A DNA stretch of 64,000 nt from Poecilobothrus nobilitatus. Its lineage: Eukaryota; Arthropoda; Insecta; Diptera; Dolichopodidae. Shown here in pieces: positions 61,681 to 64,000 of this stretch. Location of the stretch: contig OX352774.1 of assembly GCA_947095535.1 (NCBI GenBank), forward strand, positions 224,180,965 through 224,244,964, given 5' to 3'. The first letter of the stretch is position 1, and each line of letters starts with the position of its first letter. The notes under the pieces are model-generated. The model saw only the letters and a program-made list of their open reading frames with translations, was not told the origin of the DNA and did no database searches. Position numbers and translations under genes: made by a program.

Positions 61681-64000
61681 AAGTACATTTTTTTTTTTTT
61701 TGGTTGATACATATTTATTTTTTATATAGATTTGACTTTCTTCAATACAATTTTAAAGTTGTTTTGACAACAGTTTCTTATAGTTTTTGAAATATTTTTG
61801 AAATGAAAAATTAGCCATTAAATCAGTAAATTAAAATGAAATTAATTGATTTGTGTGTCAATATATTTTTAATTGCTATTTGGTTGACCTGGATTATGAT
61901 TTTTTTTAACAAAATTGTGTTGAATCTTGCGACAGCATCTTTTTTTTAAACAAATTTCAAATCTTAAATGTATTTACTTGTGTAAAATAGAACTAGATTT
62001 AATAGCCTATTATAAAAGACAATCCCAATAAATACATTAAATATTAATTTATTGGTAACTCCTATACCTACATCAAAATTAGACTTAATAGATTTTTATA
62101 TTTTTTTGTTTTTAAAGAAAATTAATAAGAATAATAATATCTTTTAGCGTTAAATTTGTTGCTTTTAAACCTATCGATTAAAATAATTTTACGAAATAAA
62201 TTTTATAATGAAAATTATATTTAAGAAATTTCAGAATAAATATGATTTCAAGAAAACTTCTACATGTTAAAAAAAAATATATTTTTTTTTATTTTTTACT
62301 TATTTAATAAAATGGTGACAAATATTGTTTAAAATTTGTCTGGTCTATTTATATATATGTATAAACATTTTTTTTTTTAATACTGTCGAAATTTTGTTAT
62401 TTTAAATTTCTTAAGTTTTATTATCATTTAAACTTTTTACAATTTAAATTGAATAATATTATTTACCATTACCGTTAGTTTATTATATTTAGCTTTTCAC
62501 TTTAATTGCGTTTTATGCAATTTTAAATAATAGTATATAAGTACAATTAGTGCGTTCTTTAATTGTTAACTAAAATTTTTTTTTTTTTTATTTTAATATA
62601 AAAATTAATGCATGGCCTATTTAATAAAAGTACCTAAATGCATTTAAAAAGATTGTAAGTACATATATTTATATACAAAATAAAAATTAATTAATAAATT
62701 TTATTAATATAAAATTTTCTGCATTTAAAATGAAATTAAGTATATATTAATTATTAATACTTAAATTAAATAAAAAAAAAAAATATTTATCACTATATTA
62801 GTTAAAATCATCAAATAATAAAAAAAATAAATAATTTTACTATTATAAAGGCCAGTTTTCCCAGTTTATTGTATTCAGAAGCATAATAGCAGATCATAAA
62901 GTAAATATTTTAATTCGTAAAAAAATATTGAATTAAAATTTTTTTTTTCTTACGAGGTTAGAAACTGAAATATGTGATAAATGTTTAAAAGAAAAAAAAA
63001 CTATATTTTTTGTTTTGCTAAAATTTATTTTTTCTTTCTTTAAAATAATTTAATTTAATTTTTTATTTAAATTTCAAAAAAAAAAAAAAAAAACATATAA
63101 ATACTTAATTTGTGATAAAAAAAAATAAACGAAGAAAAAACACTTGTTAAAAATACTTAAGAAATTTTTAAAAAATAAAAAAAAAATATCTAGCTATTAT
63201 TAATAAAACGTTTACTTAAAAATAAAAGTACTATAAAACATATTTTAGAATAAAAAAAACAAAAAAAAAGTTTTTATAAGTTTTATCAAGAATATAAATC
63301 AAAATTAATTAATTCTTCTTTTTTTTTTTATTTTGCCTAAATGTGTAAATTATTATCGCACAAAATTACAAATATTGAAATACCCAAGAAATTTAACCAC
63401 ATTGTGGCTTAAAATAAATAAACAAACAACAATGCACAACCATCATAATATAAAGTTCAGAAAAAATTAATTATATAAAAAAATTAACCTAAAAATGATA
63501 TTTAAAATATATTTCCTTAAATGTATCACAAAAAAAAAAAAAACAAAAAATAAATAAATAAAATTTAAAAAACAAAATCGCAATTATAAAATTTTAAAAA
63601 TTTCAATATTAAATATATTTAAAACCAATAGTGATACTCTATAAAGTTGTATATATATGTCAATATATTTAAATTCAAATGAATGATTCTAATCGTAATG
63701 AATCACATCATAAAATTACAAAAGTATGAAATAGTATTTAATTTATTTACCCCATATAATTTGTTTTCCTTTATGATTTCATTCGTAGAAAATTCATATG
63801 ATCTAAATTTAAAGAATTTCCCTTCCCAATTCCCTTAAGATGGCAACCAAATTTTCGCCTTTGTTTTAAGCGTTGCTTCGCGTTTTACGTACCGTCCATT
63901 ATTTTTGATGATCCAATGATAGAGTCGTTTTGTTGTAATTTAATAAAAAAAATTTATCAAAATAACGGACGCCTTTCAAATTCTAATAATCTTGTGTTTA
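61681..64000. other. AT-rich DNA to the window end, no gene seen
   Basis: The stretch is mostly homopolymers and A/T noise. The last 170 bp (63,830-64,000) is less biased (AAGATGGCAACC, GCGTTGCTTCGCG) and might belong to a feature that continues past the edge. No coding frame is evident. Confidence 0.4.

Noticed and set aside
1..64000. CRISPR arrays, bacterial operons or prophage
   Set aside because: No regularly spaced direct repeats of CRISPR type; spliceosomal introns and animal genes show that this is eukaryotic nuclear DNA.

Overview
This is a very AT-rich (mostly A/T homopolymers, TA and TATG/GATA microsatellites) piece of an animal nuclear genome, almost certainly an insect. The reasons are: three spliced or intact animal genes (an ARM-repeat TMCO6-like gene, Elp3, and a Roundabout receptor); spliceosomal introns of only 57-62 bp with GT..AG ends; tRNA-derived SINEs; and a TTAGGTTAGGTT-type dispersed repeat like those familiar from insect, particularly fly, assemblies. 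The very short introns would suit a dipteran, but order-level placement is inference.

Layout. Bases 1-69 read as the last 22 codons of a plus-strand gene that lies mostly off the left edge (not recognised). From about 70 to 50,500 I find no convincing complete gene. This 50 kb is AT-rich intergenic or giant-intron DNA that holds a rich set of degenerate mobile elements. These include two SINE insertions with perfect target-site duplications (433-519 and 43780-43975), a cluster of tRNA-like SINE heads (8863-10135) whose first 0.5 kb is repeated at 48791-49316, and a long-TIR foldback transposon (20233-20921). There is also a 370-bp MITE-like element (4711-5080), a family of roughly 0.8-kb dispersed repeats on both strands, a decayed LINE (40277-41045, minus), several long hairpins, and an array of palindromic units (about 47985-49540) that has been split by a SINE-containing repeat.

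The gene-bearing part is compact: 50774-52009 (+) a 372-aa TMCO6/importin-alpha-like ARM protein, three exons; 52088-53975 (-) Elp3, five exons, 549 aa, convergent with the former, with 78 bp between the stop codons and interleaved poly(A) signals; 54906-58658 (+) a complete 1250-aa Roundabout receptor in one uninterrupted ORF, divergent from Elp3 across a 930-bp shared upstream region. The robo gene has 5 Ig, 3 FN3, a transmembrane helix, and CC0 and CC1 motifs, but no recognisable CC2 or CC3. From 58659 to 64000 there is the robo 3' UTR and AT-rich DNA with one more complex island (61310-61680).

The three genes are not an obvious functional unit: tRNA wobble-uridine modification (Elp3), a probable ARM-repeat transport or adaptor protein, and Slit-dependent axon guidance. 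The most notable observation is the intronless full-length robo beside neighbours that keep introns. I did not find a convincing novel multi-gene system.
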